In this document: positions 8,564 to 18,274 of the stretch, one piece after another | How the letters are laid out: the number at the start of each line of letters is the position of its first letter | Position numbering within the stretch: position 1 is the stretch's first letter | Source: Chryseosolibacter sp964438975 | Lineage (GTDB): Bacteria > Bacteroidota > Bacteroidia > Cytophagales > Cyclobacteriaceae | Direction: 5' to 3' | Length of the DNA: 64,000 nucleotides | NCBI GenBank assembly: GCA_964438975.1 | Contig: CAYTMU010000003.1 | Span: forward strand, 62,001 to 126,000 | Notes under the pieces: generated by a model | The model's database searches: none | What the model was told of the DNA's origin: nothing | Seen by the model: only the letters and a program-made list of their open reading frames with translations | Position numbers and translations under genes: made by a program

Positions 8564-10198
8564 ATGAAATGGACTGGTCTGCTAGGTGTCGCGATACTGC
8601 AGGTGTTGATAGGACTACTACCTGGATGTCGTAATAACAACGCCAATGAGATTGATACGGTCGCTACGCCTGTAGCCGCCGTTGTTAAGAGTATACATAT
8701 CGCGGACCAATACTTTAATCGGAAAGTCCAGCTGAAAACGCGCGTCTATTATCGCGCAAATCAATATCACCGGCGATGGCTGGAGAAAAAACAGCCGAAC
8801 AGCCTGTTTGGCGCGTTGGTAAAGGAAATACAGGAATCTTACTCCTATGGCTTCGCACCTCGCGATTATCACCTGCAAGACATCGTGGAGCAAGTCGACT
8901 CCCTTTATAGCAATCGAAACAGAACAGACAGCGAGCTTGCCGAACTGGACATGAGAATAACGGCTTCGTTCTTTCTATTCACCACTCACTTGATCGAAGG
9001 ACGCATCCGCTATCCCGGCGCTCGCGAATTCCTTTGGAAACGCGGAATGCCCCTCGAGAACGACATCGCGATGTTACTGGAAACAACTTCCGGAGCAGAC
9101 TTGAAAAATCTGATCGCTGAACTACAACCGGACGATCCGCAATACACACGCCTTCAGAAAGCTCTGAGACATTATCGCGAGCGTATACCCGCCGATACAC
9201 TTCCCGATATCTCCCTCTCAGCGGACATAAAACCCGGAGATGTCAGTGAGGATATACCGCTCTTAAGGCGCAGGCTGGAACTCCATGATATCGATGTAAA
9301 AAAAAAGAAAAACACCTTAACACAATACGATGAAGATCTCCAAAAATCAGTAGCGCAATTTCAGTTAGAACACGGTCTTGTCTCCGATGGCATGATCACC
9401 AACCATACTGTGCGGGCACTCAACCAGAAATTGACGAAAAAGGCGGACCTTATCTCGTTGAACCTTGAGAGGCTTCGATGGGATCCTCACGTCAAAGGAC
9501 AAGGTGACGAAATAGTTATCAACGTTCCCGAGTATATCATGCGGGTTTATCGCAACGGCGAAGAAAAAATAAAGATGCGCGTCGTGCTCGGTGCTGAGTA
9601 CACACCTACGCCAGTATTCCACGACACGTTACAATATGTGGTTTTTAGTCCGACTTGGGCGGTTCCACAAAGCATTTTCGTAAAGGAGTTTCTTCCACGA
9701 CTACAAGATAATCCGGAGCATTATGATCCCGAACGATTCAGCTTCTACCGGGACGGCGAGAAGGTCGATCCAACAGATGAAAAGTGGAATCGCGGTGATC
9801 TCGATCCATCTGCGTTCCGCGTGATCGAGAACCCTGGAGAAAACAACTCACTGGGAAAGGTGAAATTCATGATGCCGAACGACCACGCCATCTACCTGCA
9901 CGACACACCTGCAACAACGCTGTTTGAACGAAATGAACGAGCTCTCAGTCATGGGTGTATCCGCCTCGAACATCCGTTGGATTTCGCCCGCTATCTCTTA
10001 GCCGATCAGGAGGAATGGGACGACAAACGGATTCATCAAGCGATCGCCGGAAGTAAGCCGATACATGCTGAGTTAAAGAAGCCGTTTCCGGTCTATATTG
10101 TTTACCGCACGGCTTCGGTAGACGACGACGGCCATGTCTCCTTCTTCGACGACATTTATCGGCACGACGAGCGACAGCTCGCCCGTCTTACAAACTAA
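8564..10198 (+). CDS. L,D-transpeptidase (YcbB/LdtD-like) with peptidoglycan-binding domain
   Basis: A 544-residue envelope enzyme expected to make 3-3 cross-links in peptidoglycan. ATG 8564 gives a hydrophobic leader ending LLPGC, so it may be a lipoprotein. An N-terminal scaffold region (about 50-230) is followed by a PG_binding_1-like domain (about 245-300, ending DGMITNHTVRALNQKL) and the YkuD catalytic domain with the S-H-G-C-I-R motif (His463, Cys465). The order matches YcbB-type L,D-transpeptidases. A run of nine A at 9298-9306 (a lysine stretch) is a place where sequencing or polymerase slippage could occur, but the frame is intact. Confidence 0.93.
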   Translation: MKWTGLLGVAILQVLIGLLPGCRNNNANEIDTVATPVAAVVKSIHIADQYFNRKVQLKTRVYYRANQYHRRWLEKKQPNSLFGALVKEIQESYSYGFAPRDYHLQDIVEQVDSLYSNRNRTDSELAELDMRITASFFLFTTHLIEGRIRYPGAREFLWKRGMPLENDIAMLLETTSGADLKNLIAELQPDDPQYTRLQKALRHYRERIPADTLPDISLSADIKPGDVSEDIPLLRRRLELHDIDVKKKKNTLTQYDEDLQKSVAQFQLEHGLVSDGMITNHTVRALNQKLTKKADLISLNLERLRWDPHVKGQGDEIVINVPEYIMRVYRNGEEKIKMRVVLGAEYTPTPVFHDTLQYVVFSPTWAVPQSIFVKEFLPRLQDNPEHYDPERFSFYRDGEKVDPTDEKWNRGDLDPSAFRVIENPGENNSLGKVKFMMPNDHAIYLHDTPATTLFERNERALSHGCIRLEHPLDFARYLLADQEEWDDKRIHQAIAGSKPIHAELKKPFPVYIVYRTASVDDDGHVSFFDDIYRHDERQLARLTN

Positions 10199-10203
10199 GC
10201 GTA

Positions 10204-11040
10204 TCACGCCCCAATGACAGTGGCCAGTTCAACAGGTTGTTCATTGAGTTTCTCAAAGAGGCGTTCGGTCTTGAGAAAACTCGACGCATTCAAATAATCG
10301 TCATCAGGGAAATAGGTAAAGATCGCCGTGCCTCCTTTGATCTTGTCTATCACTTCCCTATTCAGGTGGGGTGGCAACGCAGGACATCCCTGACTGCGTC
10401 CAAGTCTGCCGTAGCGACTGATCCAACTCTCCGTTGCATACTCTGCGCCATGGATCACAACGGCACGCGTGCGGATATTGCTGTTAAACAATTCTTCTTG
10501 TCCGTCAAGACGAAGACTATACCCCTTGCTCCCGTAATAAGATTCGGCTGTTACGTAGAAGCCAAGACTGCTCTGGTTTGAGTTCGGGGTATTGGAAAAT
10601 TTCGCCGCGAAATTCTCGCCGGTATTGCGACCGTGCGCCACATACGTGTGATACTTCACGCTGCGATCGACAAGGTCGATCATATAGAAGCGCTTCGCAG
10701 TTCCGGGAAGTTCAAAATTGATGATCGTCAGAAGTCGGTGATTTGCCAGCGCACCTTGTTTCACAAGATTATAATATCCGATCATCGCCTTTCGAAAGAT
10801 CTCGAACTTGAGGTCATAACCGGAAAGACCAATCGTATCATAAAGCGCAAGCACAACCTGGTCGAAGTTCGCCCCCGTCAAAACCGCACCGTGCGCGTCA
10901 GCATTCTTGACCGAAGCCAGGCTAACAACATCCAGAACGTGTCGCGAAGTGGAAGCGACCTGGTCTACCGCCGGTGAATGAGTGTGAGAAGAAAAACAGA
11001 AGCCCCCTATGAAGAGAGCGACAATGAATAGTCTGCGCAT
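10204..11040 (-). CDS. Secreted YkuD_2-type murein L,D-transpeptidase catalytic-domain protein
   Basis: A 278-residue exported protein. ATG at 11040 opens a clear signal peptide (MRRLFIVALFIGGFCFSSH); the frame continues upstream without a better start. The C-terminal half carries the YkuD_2 pattern: a conserved HG pair in VVIHGAEYATESW and the G-R-S-Q-G-C-P-A-L motif with Cys219 as nucleophile. This family is distinct from the YcbB-like enzyme at 8564-10198, whose stop codon lies 5 bp away on the opposite strand. The likely role is cleavage or transfer at peptidoglycan peptides; the exact activity is not established. Confidence 0.88.
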   Translation of the reverse strand: MRRLFIVALFIGGFCFSSHTHSPAVDQVASTSRHVLDVVSLASVKNADAHGAVLTGANFDQVVLALYDTIGLSGYDLKFEIFRKAMIGYYNLVKQGALANHRLLTIINFELPGTAKRFYMIDLVDRSVKYHTYVAHGRNTGENFAAKFSNTPNSNQSSLGFYVTAESYYGSKGYSLRLDGQEELFNSNIRTRAVVIHGAEYATESWISRYGRLGRSQGCPALPPHLNREVIDKIKGGTAIFTYFPDDDYLNASSFLKTERLFEKLNEQPVELATVIGA

Positions 11041-11231
11041 AGCTTTGAATCCCGTACAATCAGCTGTGTGTAACCCACAAAATCTGGCAAAGATTCCAAG
11101 GAAACGACCGAAAAGGAAATATTTACCGCCAGTCCGCGGATTTTTTCGATGCATTTCCCATTATGGCCATCACGGTTTACAATTCACTGCCGCCAGCACG
11201 CTCCATCGGCTGCTTCATTTGCTTATCGGAG

Positions 11232-11990
11232 CTACTTCGCAATATACCGGGCGAGCGATAGAACATCATCCGTTACGATGACGTCGAAATTCAAATCCAG
11301 CAAAATTTGCCATGCTTGCGGAAAATCCGGGGTCGCCCAAAAACGAAAGGTTTTTCCCTTCTCATGCGCGGCAGCGATCAACTCAAGGATTCGCGCACGA
11401 TCAGAAGCGGACAACTCCTGCCTTCCATCCCATTGGATATGCTGTCGGAAACCGCTGCTGATCATACCAATCCTCGCGAGTTGTTCGTCCGTATACGATA
11501 TGCCGGGTCTGCCATCGAAAGTAATGAAAGCCGGAAAGTCACCCCATCTGTCGGGAGGGGGTACATCACCACTGACCATGACCCGGAGCGTCGGACACGA
11601 CAAAAGCGACGAATGCTTTTCCAGTTGTCTGACAAGCTCTTGCATTGTAGAATATCCCTCGGTCTTAAGGTCGACCATCAGCGTGAGCGATTGATCCGGA
11701 TACGGAAATACGCTGCCCCGGTTTCCCCTGATCTTCCGTTCCAGCGGGATGAGGTACATCTTCTCAAGCGTTCGTCCCTTCCGGATCTCGTGCTCGTGAT
11801 GCGCGACCATCAGGTCACCGTCGCGCAGAAAAACATCCGCTTCGATATATCCGACACCCAGTTCATAGGCGGCGTAAAACGCATCCTCTCTAACATAGTC
11901 ATTGTGGGCAAAAATCCGTGACGCTGTGAAGTCCTGAGACCACACCGCGACCGGAAGAAACAGCAAGGCAGCTATGGATAGTCGCATCAT
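11232..11990 (-). CDS. Secreted GDPD/PI-PLC-like phosphodiesterase
   Basis: A 252-residue exported protein of the glycerophosphodiester phosphodiesterase-like TIM-barrel superfamily. ATG at 11990 (or the adjacent one at 11987) gives a signal peptide ending in VWSQ. Catalytic-type residues are in place: His29-Asn30 (FAHNDY), the E-A-D pair at 50-52, and His64/His65 (MVAHHEHE). The AHNDY start and the GVGYIEADVFL block match a subgroup annotated as phosphatidylinositol-specific phospholipase C/GDPD family. The substrate is unknown. It is divergent from the cation exporter gene, with about 100 bp between the starts. Confidence 0.8.
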   Translation of the reverse strand: MMRLSIAALLFLPVAVWSQDFTASRIFAHNDYVREDAFYAAYELGVGYIEADVFLRDGDLMVAHHEHEIRKGRTLEKMYLIPLERKIRGNRGSVFPYPDQSLTLMVDLKTEGYSTMQELVRQLEKHSSLLSCPTLRVMVSGDVPPPDRWGDFPAFITFDGRPGISYTDEQLARIGMISSGFRQHIQWDGRQELSASDRARILELIAAAHEKGKTFRFWATPDFPQAWQILLDLNFDVIVTDDVLSLARYIAK

Positions 11991-12091
11991 ACTCAAATCT
12001 ACAAAAGCGGAAGTCTTTTGCGAAGGATTATTTCCCACCTGCAAACCTGTTGCATGACTTTGTTGACGAACTTTGTACCTATAGCATTGAT

Positions 12092-12991
12092 ATGGGTCAC
12101 GATCATTCACATCACTCGCATCATGGCAGCACGAAGAACATCGTAGTAGCCTTCTGGCTCAACACATCCTTCGCCATAATCGAGATTGTTGGCGGCCTTT
12201 ACACCAACAGTATGGCCATCCTTTCCGACGCCGTACACGATCTGGGCGACAGCCTGGCGCTGGGATTTGCATACTACTTTCAGAAGAAGGCAACTCAACA
12301 AAAAGACTCTACTTACACCTACGGATATCAACGTTTTTCCCTGCTGGGCGCATTCATCAATGCGACAATACTAACTGTTGGGTCCATACTGATCATCCGC
12401 GAGTCGGTGCTACGCATAACCAGTCCACAACAACCCGATGCAGCGGGTATGATTATGCTGGCGGTATTCGGAATCGCAGTGAACGGCTACGCGATGCTGC
12501 GGCTAAGAAAAGGTGGCAGCATAAACGAAAAGGTCGTCGCCTTACATTTCGTCGAAGATGTTCTCGGCTGGGTGGCTGTGCTGATCGGCAGCATCGTTAT
12601 GTTGTTTGCTGACGTACCCATTCTCGACCCCATCCTTTCATTGGTCATCGCGGCGTATATTCTCGTCAATGTATTCCGGAACCTGCGGACAACGTTCCGG
12701 ATCCTGCTCCAGCGAAAGCCGGACAGCCTCGATGAAACTTCGGTGCGAGAGAAGATACTTGCTATACCTGGCGTCAAGGAAGTACACGACATCCATCTCT
12801 GGTCGATGGACGGACGGGAACATGTGATCACTCTTCACGTGGTTGTTGACAACGAACGATCCATTCAGGAGCACGCGAAAATAAAGCGCGAAGTCAAGCA
12901 CCGATTGCTGCACATGCACATTCATCACGCCACTGTGGAGATTGAATCGGAAGATGAAAATTGTCAGTCCGGATCCAATCAATCTTCTTAA
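12092..12991 (+). CDS. CDF family cation (zinc) efflux transporter
   Basis: A 299-residue inner-membrane cation/proton antiporter of the cation diffusion facilitator family. ATG 12092 gives a histidine-rich N terminus (MGHDHSHHSHHG), typical of zinc exporters; the in-frame ATG at 12050 would overlap the leader of the divergent gene. Six membrane helices cover about 16-200. The metal site is visible as SDAVHDLGD at 45-53 in helix 2 and HFVED in helix 5, the HD-HD arrangement associated with zinc. The C-terminal cytoplasmic domain (about 210-290, IPGVKEVHDIHLWSMDG) is the dimerisation domain. Confidence 0.93.
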   Translation: MGHDHSHHSHHGSTKNIVVAFWLNTSFAIIEIVGGLYTNSMAILSDAVHDLGDSLALGFAYYFQKKATQQKDSTYTYGYQRFSLLGAFINATILTVGSILIIRESVLRITSPQQPDAAGMIMLAVFGIAVNGYAMLRLRKGGSINEKVVALHFVEDVLGWVAVLIGSIVMLFADVPILDPILSLVIAAYILVNVFRNLRTTFRILLQRKPDSLDETSVREKILAIPGVKEVHDIHLWSMDGREHVITLHVVVDNERSIQEHAKIKREVKHRLLHMHIHHATVEIESEDENCQSGSNQSS

Positions 12992-13077
12992 CGATCAGTA
13001 CAGTTGCGTGTGTGCCTCTTACACACCACACGGCTTCTCAACAAAAGTGCTATTTTAACGGCTTCAAAAATACACGC

Positions 13078-15507
13078 ATGAATAACTACTTCCATCTTCG
13101 TCAGGGTTTCATCACTGCAATGACTTTCCTGAGCGCCTTTTGTTTACAATGCACATCACCGAACGCTGTCGAGGATTCCGTCGGTGCAACTGCCACCTGG
13201 TCGCGAATCGGGCCCGGCGGAGGTGGTTCGACATTCTTTCCGATCTTCGCTCCGCAGGATCCTGATCACTTCATTGTGCGTTGCGACATGACGGGAACGT
13301 ATCTGACAAACGACGGAGGCTTGTCATATCACCAGTTCAATTTTGCAAACGGCACATCGTCTTATACCTACGATCCGTCAGATATAGCCACCATTTATGC
13401 CGCCAACAACGCGCTTCACCGTTCGCGCAACGGTGGAGTGGAATGGGTACAACTTTTCCCGAAACCGGAAGACGTGAAGGAAAGTCGCTATCTCGGGGAC
13501 CACGCAAATTTCCGCATTGTCGGTAATGAAGATTCCATCTATCCAAGCGATGCTTCACACATCAGCAACGTAGTCGTAGAACCTTCGGACTCACGCCATC
13601 TATACATGAGTATGGGGCGCTACTTCTTTCGCTCGAAAGACGGTGGCGAAAATTGGGAAAGAATAGAAACCGAATCCTCTATCATGGGACTCTACACCGA
13701 CGACAAGCACGCTGGTAATTATGTTTACATCTTCGGTGATAAAGCGCTGACGAGATTTGACAAGAAAAGTGGATCCGTGTCGGCCAAGGAACTGCCAAAA
13801 GAGATGCAACCCGCCTTTTCATTCTCGGCCGGGACCGTAGCCGACACCGGCGAGATGATCATCTACGCACTCCACAACAAAGACGATGACAACCCCGATG
13901 ACGAGTTCGGAGAAACCCAACTTTGGATATCGAGAGATCAGGGAGACAATTGGAGCATTGCCAGCAATCCGGTGATCACAGGACATGGCACAAATCCTAG
14001 CTACTCCATGATCGCCTGCGCTGCGAACGACGCCGCCAACGCCTACATTGTATCAAATCGTTACCTTGAGAACAGATCCGATGGCACCCGCGTATACTGG
14101 TACGGCGCATTGAAGACATCGACCACCGGAAACGAATGGGAATGGGTGTGGAAAGGTGGCGGCGGTTCAGGACGCTATGGCGTTAAGGACGGGCAGGGCG
14201 TCGCCAATCTCTCAGATGCGTGGACGGAGGAGGCATTCGGCGGAGAGTATATACGCCTGTTGGATGCCGGCGTCTTCGCGAATGACGGTAACATTGCCGT
14301 CGTGACAGATTGGTATCGTACGATGAAAACCACCGATGGTGGAAAGACCTGGCAGGAAGTTTACAGTGTAGAACAACCCGACGGGAGTTTTGTCAGCCGC
14401 GGGATGGATGTCACCACTGCCTACGGTGTGCATTTTGACCCTTTCGATGAAAACCATATTGCGATCAGTTACACCGATATCGGTTATCACCATTCTTATA
14501 ACCAGGGCGAGAGTTGGATCCGATCGGTTGAAGGCGTACCAGCGGGATGGGTGAACACATGTTACTGGATGGTTTTCGATCCCGAGGTCAACGGGAAAAT
14601 GTGGTCAGTGTGGTCGAGCCTTCACGATTTTCCGAGAGGTAAGATGACCCGCAACCCGCGTTGGAAACAATATGGTAGAGGTGGTGTATGCGTCTCCGTC
14701 GACGGCGGCAAGACCTGGACACCCACGAGCGAAAGCATGGGTCCGAATGCACCCGCTACTTCGATCGTTCTGGATCCCAAATCTCCAGTAGGTCGACGTA
14801 CCCTTTATGCTAGTGTTTACAGCAAGGGAATTTTCAAATCCACCGATGACGGTAAAACCTGGACGTTGAAGAACAACGGTATTGACGAGAACACGGCGGC
14901 ATTTGAACTCACGCTGTCACCCAATGGCGATCTGTTCGCGGTTATCAGCCCCACTCCTGCTCACAAGGACGATAAAGTCGGAGTTGACTTCTACTCCGGC
15001 GCGGTGTACCGCTCGCGCGATGGTGCAGAAACGTGGACCCGCCTGAATATCACGGATGGCCTTTTGTTCCCAAGTGGGATTGAGATCGATGCCAATAATC
15101 CGAATCGCGTGTATCTCGGCTGTTGGGGAAGCATCACCCTGAGCGATCTCGTCGGCGGTGGTGTTGTGCGACAAGCGGGCGTCGAGAACAAAATACTTGA
15201 CATGCCAGGCGGAATATTTTTGTCGGAAGATGGAGGCGACACATGGACATCGATCTTTGATCGCAATCAATACGTGTACGATGTGACTATTGATCCACGA
15301 CATCCCGGCAGGTTGTACTGCAACACCTTCAACAAGGTAGCGTGGCGTTCCGACGATTCCGGAAAGACGTGGCGCAAGTTGAAGGATTACGACTTCCATT
15401 GGGGTCACCGCGTAATCGTCGATGAACATCACGATGAGAAAGTCTATTTGACAACCTACGGATCAAGTGTGCTGCACGGCGCACCTGTCGTCGTCGAAGA
15501 TAACTAA
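13078..15507 (+). CDS. Exported Asp-box (BNR) beta-propeller protein, GH74/sialidase-like fold
   Basis: An 809-residue exported protein. ATG 13078 gives a hydrophobic leader rich in Cys near residues 22-25; a lipoprotein is possible but the lipobox is poor. Many Asp-box motifs (S-x-D-x-G-x-T-W) recur: NDGGLSYH, SKDGGENW, TTDGGKTWQ, SVDGGKTWT, STDDGKTWT, SEDGGDTW and SDDSGKTW, giving a long or double propeller. The start IGPGGGGSTFF resembles the GGGG stretch near the N terminus of GH74 xyloglucanases, but catalytic aspartates cannot be assigned by eye. It is paralogous to the next gene (20 bp apart, same order of motifs) and forms an operon with it. I infer a role in glycan breakdown from the SusC/SusD pair downstream. 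Confidence 0.8.
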   Translation: MNNYFHLRQGFITAMTFLSAFCLQCTSPNAVEDSVGATATWSRIGPGGGGSTFFPIFAPQDPDHFIVRCDMTGTYLTNDGGLSYHQFNFANGTSSYTYDPSDIATIYAANNALHRSRNGGVEWVQLFPKPEDVKESRYLGDHANFRIVGNEDSIYPSDASHISNVVVEPSDSRHLYMSMGRYFFRSKDGGENWERIETESSIMGLYTDDKHAGNYVYIFGDKALTRFDKKSGSVSAKELPKEMQPAFSFSAGTVADTGEMIIYALHNKDDDNPDDEFGETQLWISRDQGDNWSIASNPVITGHGTNPSYSMIACAANDAANAYIVSNRYLENRSDGTRVYWYGALKTSTTGNEWEWVWKGGGGSGRYGVKDGQGVANLSDAWTEEAFGGEYIRLLDAGVFANDGNIAVVTDWYRTMKTTDGGKTWQEVYSVEQPDGSFVSRGMDVTTAYGVHFDPFDENHIAISYTDIGYHHSYNQGESWIRSVEGVPAGWVNTCYWMVFDPEVNGKMWSVWSSLHDFPRGKMTRNPRWKQYGRGGVCVSVDGGKTWTPTSESMGPNAPATSIVLDPKSPVGRRTLYASVYSKGIFKSTDDGKTWTLKNNGIDENTAAFELTLSPNGDLFAVISPTPAHKDDKVGVDFYSGAVYRSRDGAETWTRLNITDGLLFPSGIEIDANNPNRVYLGCWGSITLSDLVGGGVVRQAGVENKILDMPGGIFLSEDGGDTWTSIFDRNQYVYDVTIDPRHPGRLYCNTFNKVAWRSDDSGKTWRKLKDYDFHWGHRVIVDEHHDEKVYLTTYGSSVLHGAPVVVEDN

Positions 15508-15527
15508 CACCTAGATCATCTGCTGTT

Positions 15528-17918
15528 ATGAACAAGCTTTCCTCCCTCCTTTTCGTCCTGATCCTCGCGGCCTGCGCGGCGCCTGGCGATCACAGTTCAA
15601 GCCCCAATCCCAATGGACGACATGATGCGTGGGGATTCACCGGATACGGAGGAGGCGGCGCCATGTTTCATCCGGCAGTCAGTCCGCATGATCCCAACCA
15701 TGTCTTCGTCGCGTGCGACATGACAGGATCATACGTGACCTACGATGGTGGCGAGACCTGGAGGATGTTCAACCTGCGCAGCCCCGTGGACTATTTTGTA
15801 TTTGATCCAAGTGACCCGAACGTCGTTTATGCGAATTCCATTGCGCTATTCAAGAGCCTCGATCGCGGGCACACCTGGAGTGTATTCTATCCACAACCAC
15901 GTGATGTCACAGGAGTCGTTTCAAAAGGCGACCACGCAAACGAAATACTGGTCCCGACTGATAGCGTTCGTCGTCGCGTACAGGCCTTTGCAGTAGATCC
16001 GCAGGATTCGAGAAAGTTGTATGCGGCAATATCGCGCGACAATACATCTGCATTCTACATTTCGGAGGATGGTGGCAAGAGTTGGAGCAAGGAGCAAGAC
16101 CTTGCACATCCCGCTCAAAATGTCTTTGTCGATCCTTCCTCCTCTGCTGACGATCGCACGGTTTACATTACCACGCGTACGGGGGTGATAGCACGTAAGG
16201 GCGGCAACTGGACTACCCACAGTGGTCCCCAGGAAGTGAAAAGCCTGACTTCGGTTACCGGAGGGCTCGATCGCACGGCGAACAAATTCATACTGTATGC
16301 AATGTCCGGTGAATCATACTTCAATCCGGAAGGCGATCGCTCGGGAATTCACTACTCGGAAGACGGCGGCGCAACGTGGGAGAATCGCCAGGAGGGAATG
16401 CTGCAATATGTGGCACCCGGACATCCCGCCCCCGAGTGGCGGGCTATTGCAACGAGTGCCCTGAACGCAGGCACAGTATACGTTTCCTACAACAATCTTC
16501 AGACAGACGACAATAGCTCCAGTATTGGAGTGGCACGCAGCGACGACTTCGGTAAAACGTGGAAGCTCGTGTGGCAAGACCGGCTTGCACCTGGCAACAA
16601 CACCGTCGCGAGCAATTACGAAAGCGGTTGGCTCAATCCGCGGTTCGGTCCTACGTGGGGAGAAAATCCGTTCTCACTCGGTGTGTCCGCCAACGACCCG
16701 GGAATATGTTACGGTACAGACTTCGGTCGAACGAGCCGAACACTCGACGGCGGCCAGACATGGCAACAGGTCTATACCCGGAAACACCCTTCCGGTAATG
16801 GCTGGATTTCCCGTGGTCTGGAGGTGACGACCTCGTACGGCATATTCTTCAATCCATTCGAGCCAGATCATGTATTCATCGCCAACACCGACGTCGGACT
16901 AATGGAAAGCATAGACGGTGGGGAAAGTTGGAGAAGTGCAACTGAGAACAACGGCATTCCACGCCCCTGGATCAACAGCACCTATTGGATGGCATTCGAC
17001 CCGGCAGTCAAAGGCAGGGCATGGGCCGTGATGAGCGGCTCTCACGACCTCCCCAGGCCGAAGATGTTCCGCCGCAATGGGACGGCTGGCTATAAAGGAG
17101 GCGTTCTGATCACCGACGATGCCGGAAAGACCTGGACGCCCGTCAGCAATGACATTGGCGAGGCCGGCATGACACACATCCTTCTCGATGAGCGAAGTGA
17201 CAAAGACAATCGTGTATTATACGCGTGTGCATTCGGGAAAGGCGTGTACAAGTCCGTGGATGGAGGACGTAGCTGGCAGCAAAAGAACGTCGGGATCACC
17301 GGCGAGGAGCCGCTGGCCTGGCGCATCACGCAACGGCCGTCGGACGGAGCATTGTTCCTTGTCGTCTGCCGGCGCAGCGAGGATGGCTCGATCGGCAATG
17401 CAGGCGATGGCGCGCTATACCGATCGGATGATGGAGCAGAGTCGTGGGTGAAGATCTCGCTACCCGACGGAGCCAACGGCCCGATGAGTGTGGTCATCGA
17501 CACGCGCGATGAACAACGAATGATCCTGGGAACGTGGGGTCGGCGGACGTCCGACACCTTCACTCCCGATATCGGTGGTGGGATATTTGTGACAAACGAC
17601 GGAGGTGTTAACTGGCACGCATCACTGACGAGCGATCAACATATTCACGACATTACGTATGACCATCGCAAGGACGCTTACTACGCGTGTGGCTTCAACG
17701 GGTCAGCCTACCGGTCGACGGATCGGGGCGACAGCTGGCAGCGTTTACGGGGATATAACTTCAAATGGGGTAAGCGCGTTGAACCCGATCCACGCGATCC
17801 CAACAAGGTTTACATCATCACATTTGGAGGAGGCGTCTGGCACGGCCCTGCAAAAGGTGATCCCGATGCTTCGGAAGACATCGTTCCTGCGCTCCCCGCG
17901 GCACGTGAGCCGCGATGA
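15528..17918 (+). CDS. Lipoprotein with Asp-box (BNR) beta-propeller, paralogue of upstream gene
   Basis: A 796-residue lipoprotein: MNKLSSLLFVLILAAC places the lipid Cys at 16. It parallels the upstream gene along its length: GYGGGGAMFHPAVSPHDPNH, CDMTGSYVTYDGGETW, then Asp boxes such as SEDGGKSW, SDDFGKTW, TDDAGKTWT, SVDGGRSWQ, SDDGAESW and STDRGDSW, and both end with a W-G-K/H-R-V-x-x-D block. A gene duplication is the simplest reading. GH74-like or sialidase-like carbohydrate binding or hydrolysis is likely; no enzyme activity can be shown from the motifs alone. Confidence 0.82.
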   Translation: MNKLSSLLFVLILAACAAPGDHSSSPNPNGRHDAWGFTGYGGGGAMFHPAVSPHDPNHVFVACDMTGSYVTYDGGETWRMFNLRSPVDYFVFDPSDPNVVYANSIALFKSLDRGHTWSVFYPQPRDVTGVVSKGDHANEILVPTDSVRRRVQAFAVDPQDSRKLYAAISRDNTSAFYISEDGGKSWSKEQDLAHPAQNVFVDPSSSADDRTVYITTRTGVIARKGGNWTTHSGPQEVKSLTSVTGGLDRTANKFILYAMSGESYFNPEGDRSGIHYSEDGGATWENRQEGMLQYVAPGHPAPEWRAIATSALNAGTVYVSYNNLQTDDNSSSIGVARSDDFGKTWKLVWQDRLAPGNNTVASNYESGWLNPRFGPTWGENPFSLGVSANDPGICYGTDFGRTSRTLDGGQTWQQVYTRKHPSGNGWISRGLEVTTSYGIFFNPFEPDHVFIANTDVGLMESIDGGESWRSATENNGIPRPWINSTYWMAFDPAVKGRAWAVMSGSHDLPRPKMFRRNGTAGYKGGVLITDDAGKTWTPVSNDIGEAGMTHILLDERSDKDNRVLYACAFGKGVYKSVDGGRSWQQKNVGITGEEPLAWRITQRPSDGALFLVVCRRSEDGSIGNAGDGALYRSDDGAESWVKISLPDGANGPMSVVIDTRDEQRMILGTWGRRTSDTFTPDIGGGIFVTNDGGVNWHASLTSDQHIHDITYDHRKDAYYACGFNGSAYRSTDRGDSWQRLRGYNFKWGKRVEPDPRDPNKVYIITFGGGVWHGPAKGDPDASEDIVPALPAAREPR

Positions 17919-18058
17919 AAGCAAAGCATTCGAAAGGTTTTCATTAAAGCATTCAAGTAAAATTATGTACTCAGGTATGTAATTTCGTGTGTTCCCGGAA
18001 ACACAACCATCGAAAAAACAGGTTCTACCCGCATTTTTTAGAATTTTATTTCAAAACC

Positions 18059-18082
18059 TTACTTTTTCAATAAAAAAAGTAA
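18059..18082 (+). terminator. Weak hairpin after the propeller genes
   Basis: TTACTTTTT at 18059-18067 pairs with AAAAAGTAA at 18074-18082 around a six-base loop. It is AT-rich and not followed by a T run, so it is only a possible terminator of the 13078-17918 operon. Confidence 0.3.
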
Positions 18083-18127
18083 CGGGATGGTATTTTAAAT
18101 CAATTTTTTCTTCCCTACTTTCATGTG

Positions 18128-18170
18128 ATGAAAGGATAAATAAGCGACAAATAGCTTTGTATCCTTTCAT
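18128..18170. repeat. Perfect 11-bp inverted repeat, candidate operator
   Basis: ATGAAAGGATA at 18128-18138 and TATCCTTTCAT at 18160-18170 are exact complements, 21 bases apart. The space between them contains the TAGCTTTG element. It could be a binding site for a dimeric regulator or an RNA hairpin in the susC leader. Confidence 0.6.
18152..18159 (+). promoter_or_regulatory. Candidate -7 element of the second susC operon
   Basis: TAGCTTTG fits the Bacteroidetes -7 consensus TAnnTTTG. There is no good TTG at the -33 distance, which would suit an activated promoter. It lies 115 bp before the susC start, leaving a leader of about 100 nt. Confidence 0.5.
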
Positions 18171-18274
18171 AAAATAAGTTGTTACAAACAAATCAACAGT
18201 TACCAGTGCGGGGGACTGGCATTCGATCCCCGACCACGACTTTAAACACAAGCACCATTTTTAACCCCAATTCT

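Larger units (their letters stand above)
17919..18274 (+). other. Long AT-rich leader region upstream of the second susC
   Basis: This 356-bp gene-free stretch is clearly richer in A+T than its surroundings. It holds, in order, a weak hairpin (18059-18082), a perfect 11-bp inverted repeat (18128-18170) and a -7-like element inside that repeat (18152-18159), each listed separately. A frame at 17989-18177 is open but shows no family resemblance and overlaps these sites, so I do not call it. Confidence 0.75.

Noticed and set aside
11994..12001. TAGATTTG on the minus strand as promoter of the GDPD gene
   Set aside because: It fits the -7 consensus but lies only 3 bases from the start codon and lacks a -33 element, so it is too uncertain to annotate.
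17989..18177. 62-residue open frame in the susC leader
   Set aside because: AT-rich low-complexity peptide covering the hairpin and operator-like repeat.
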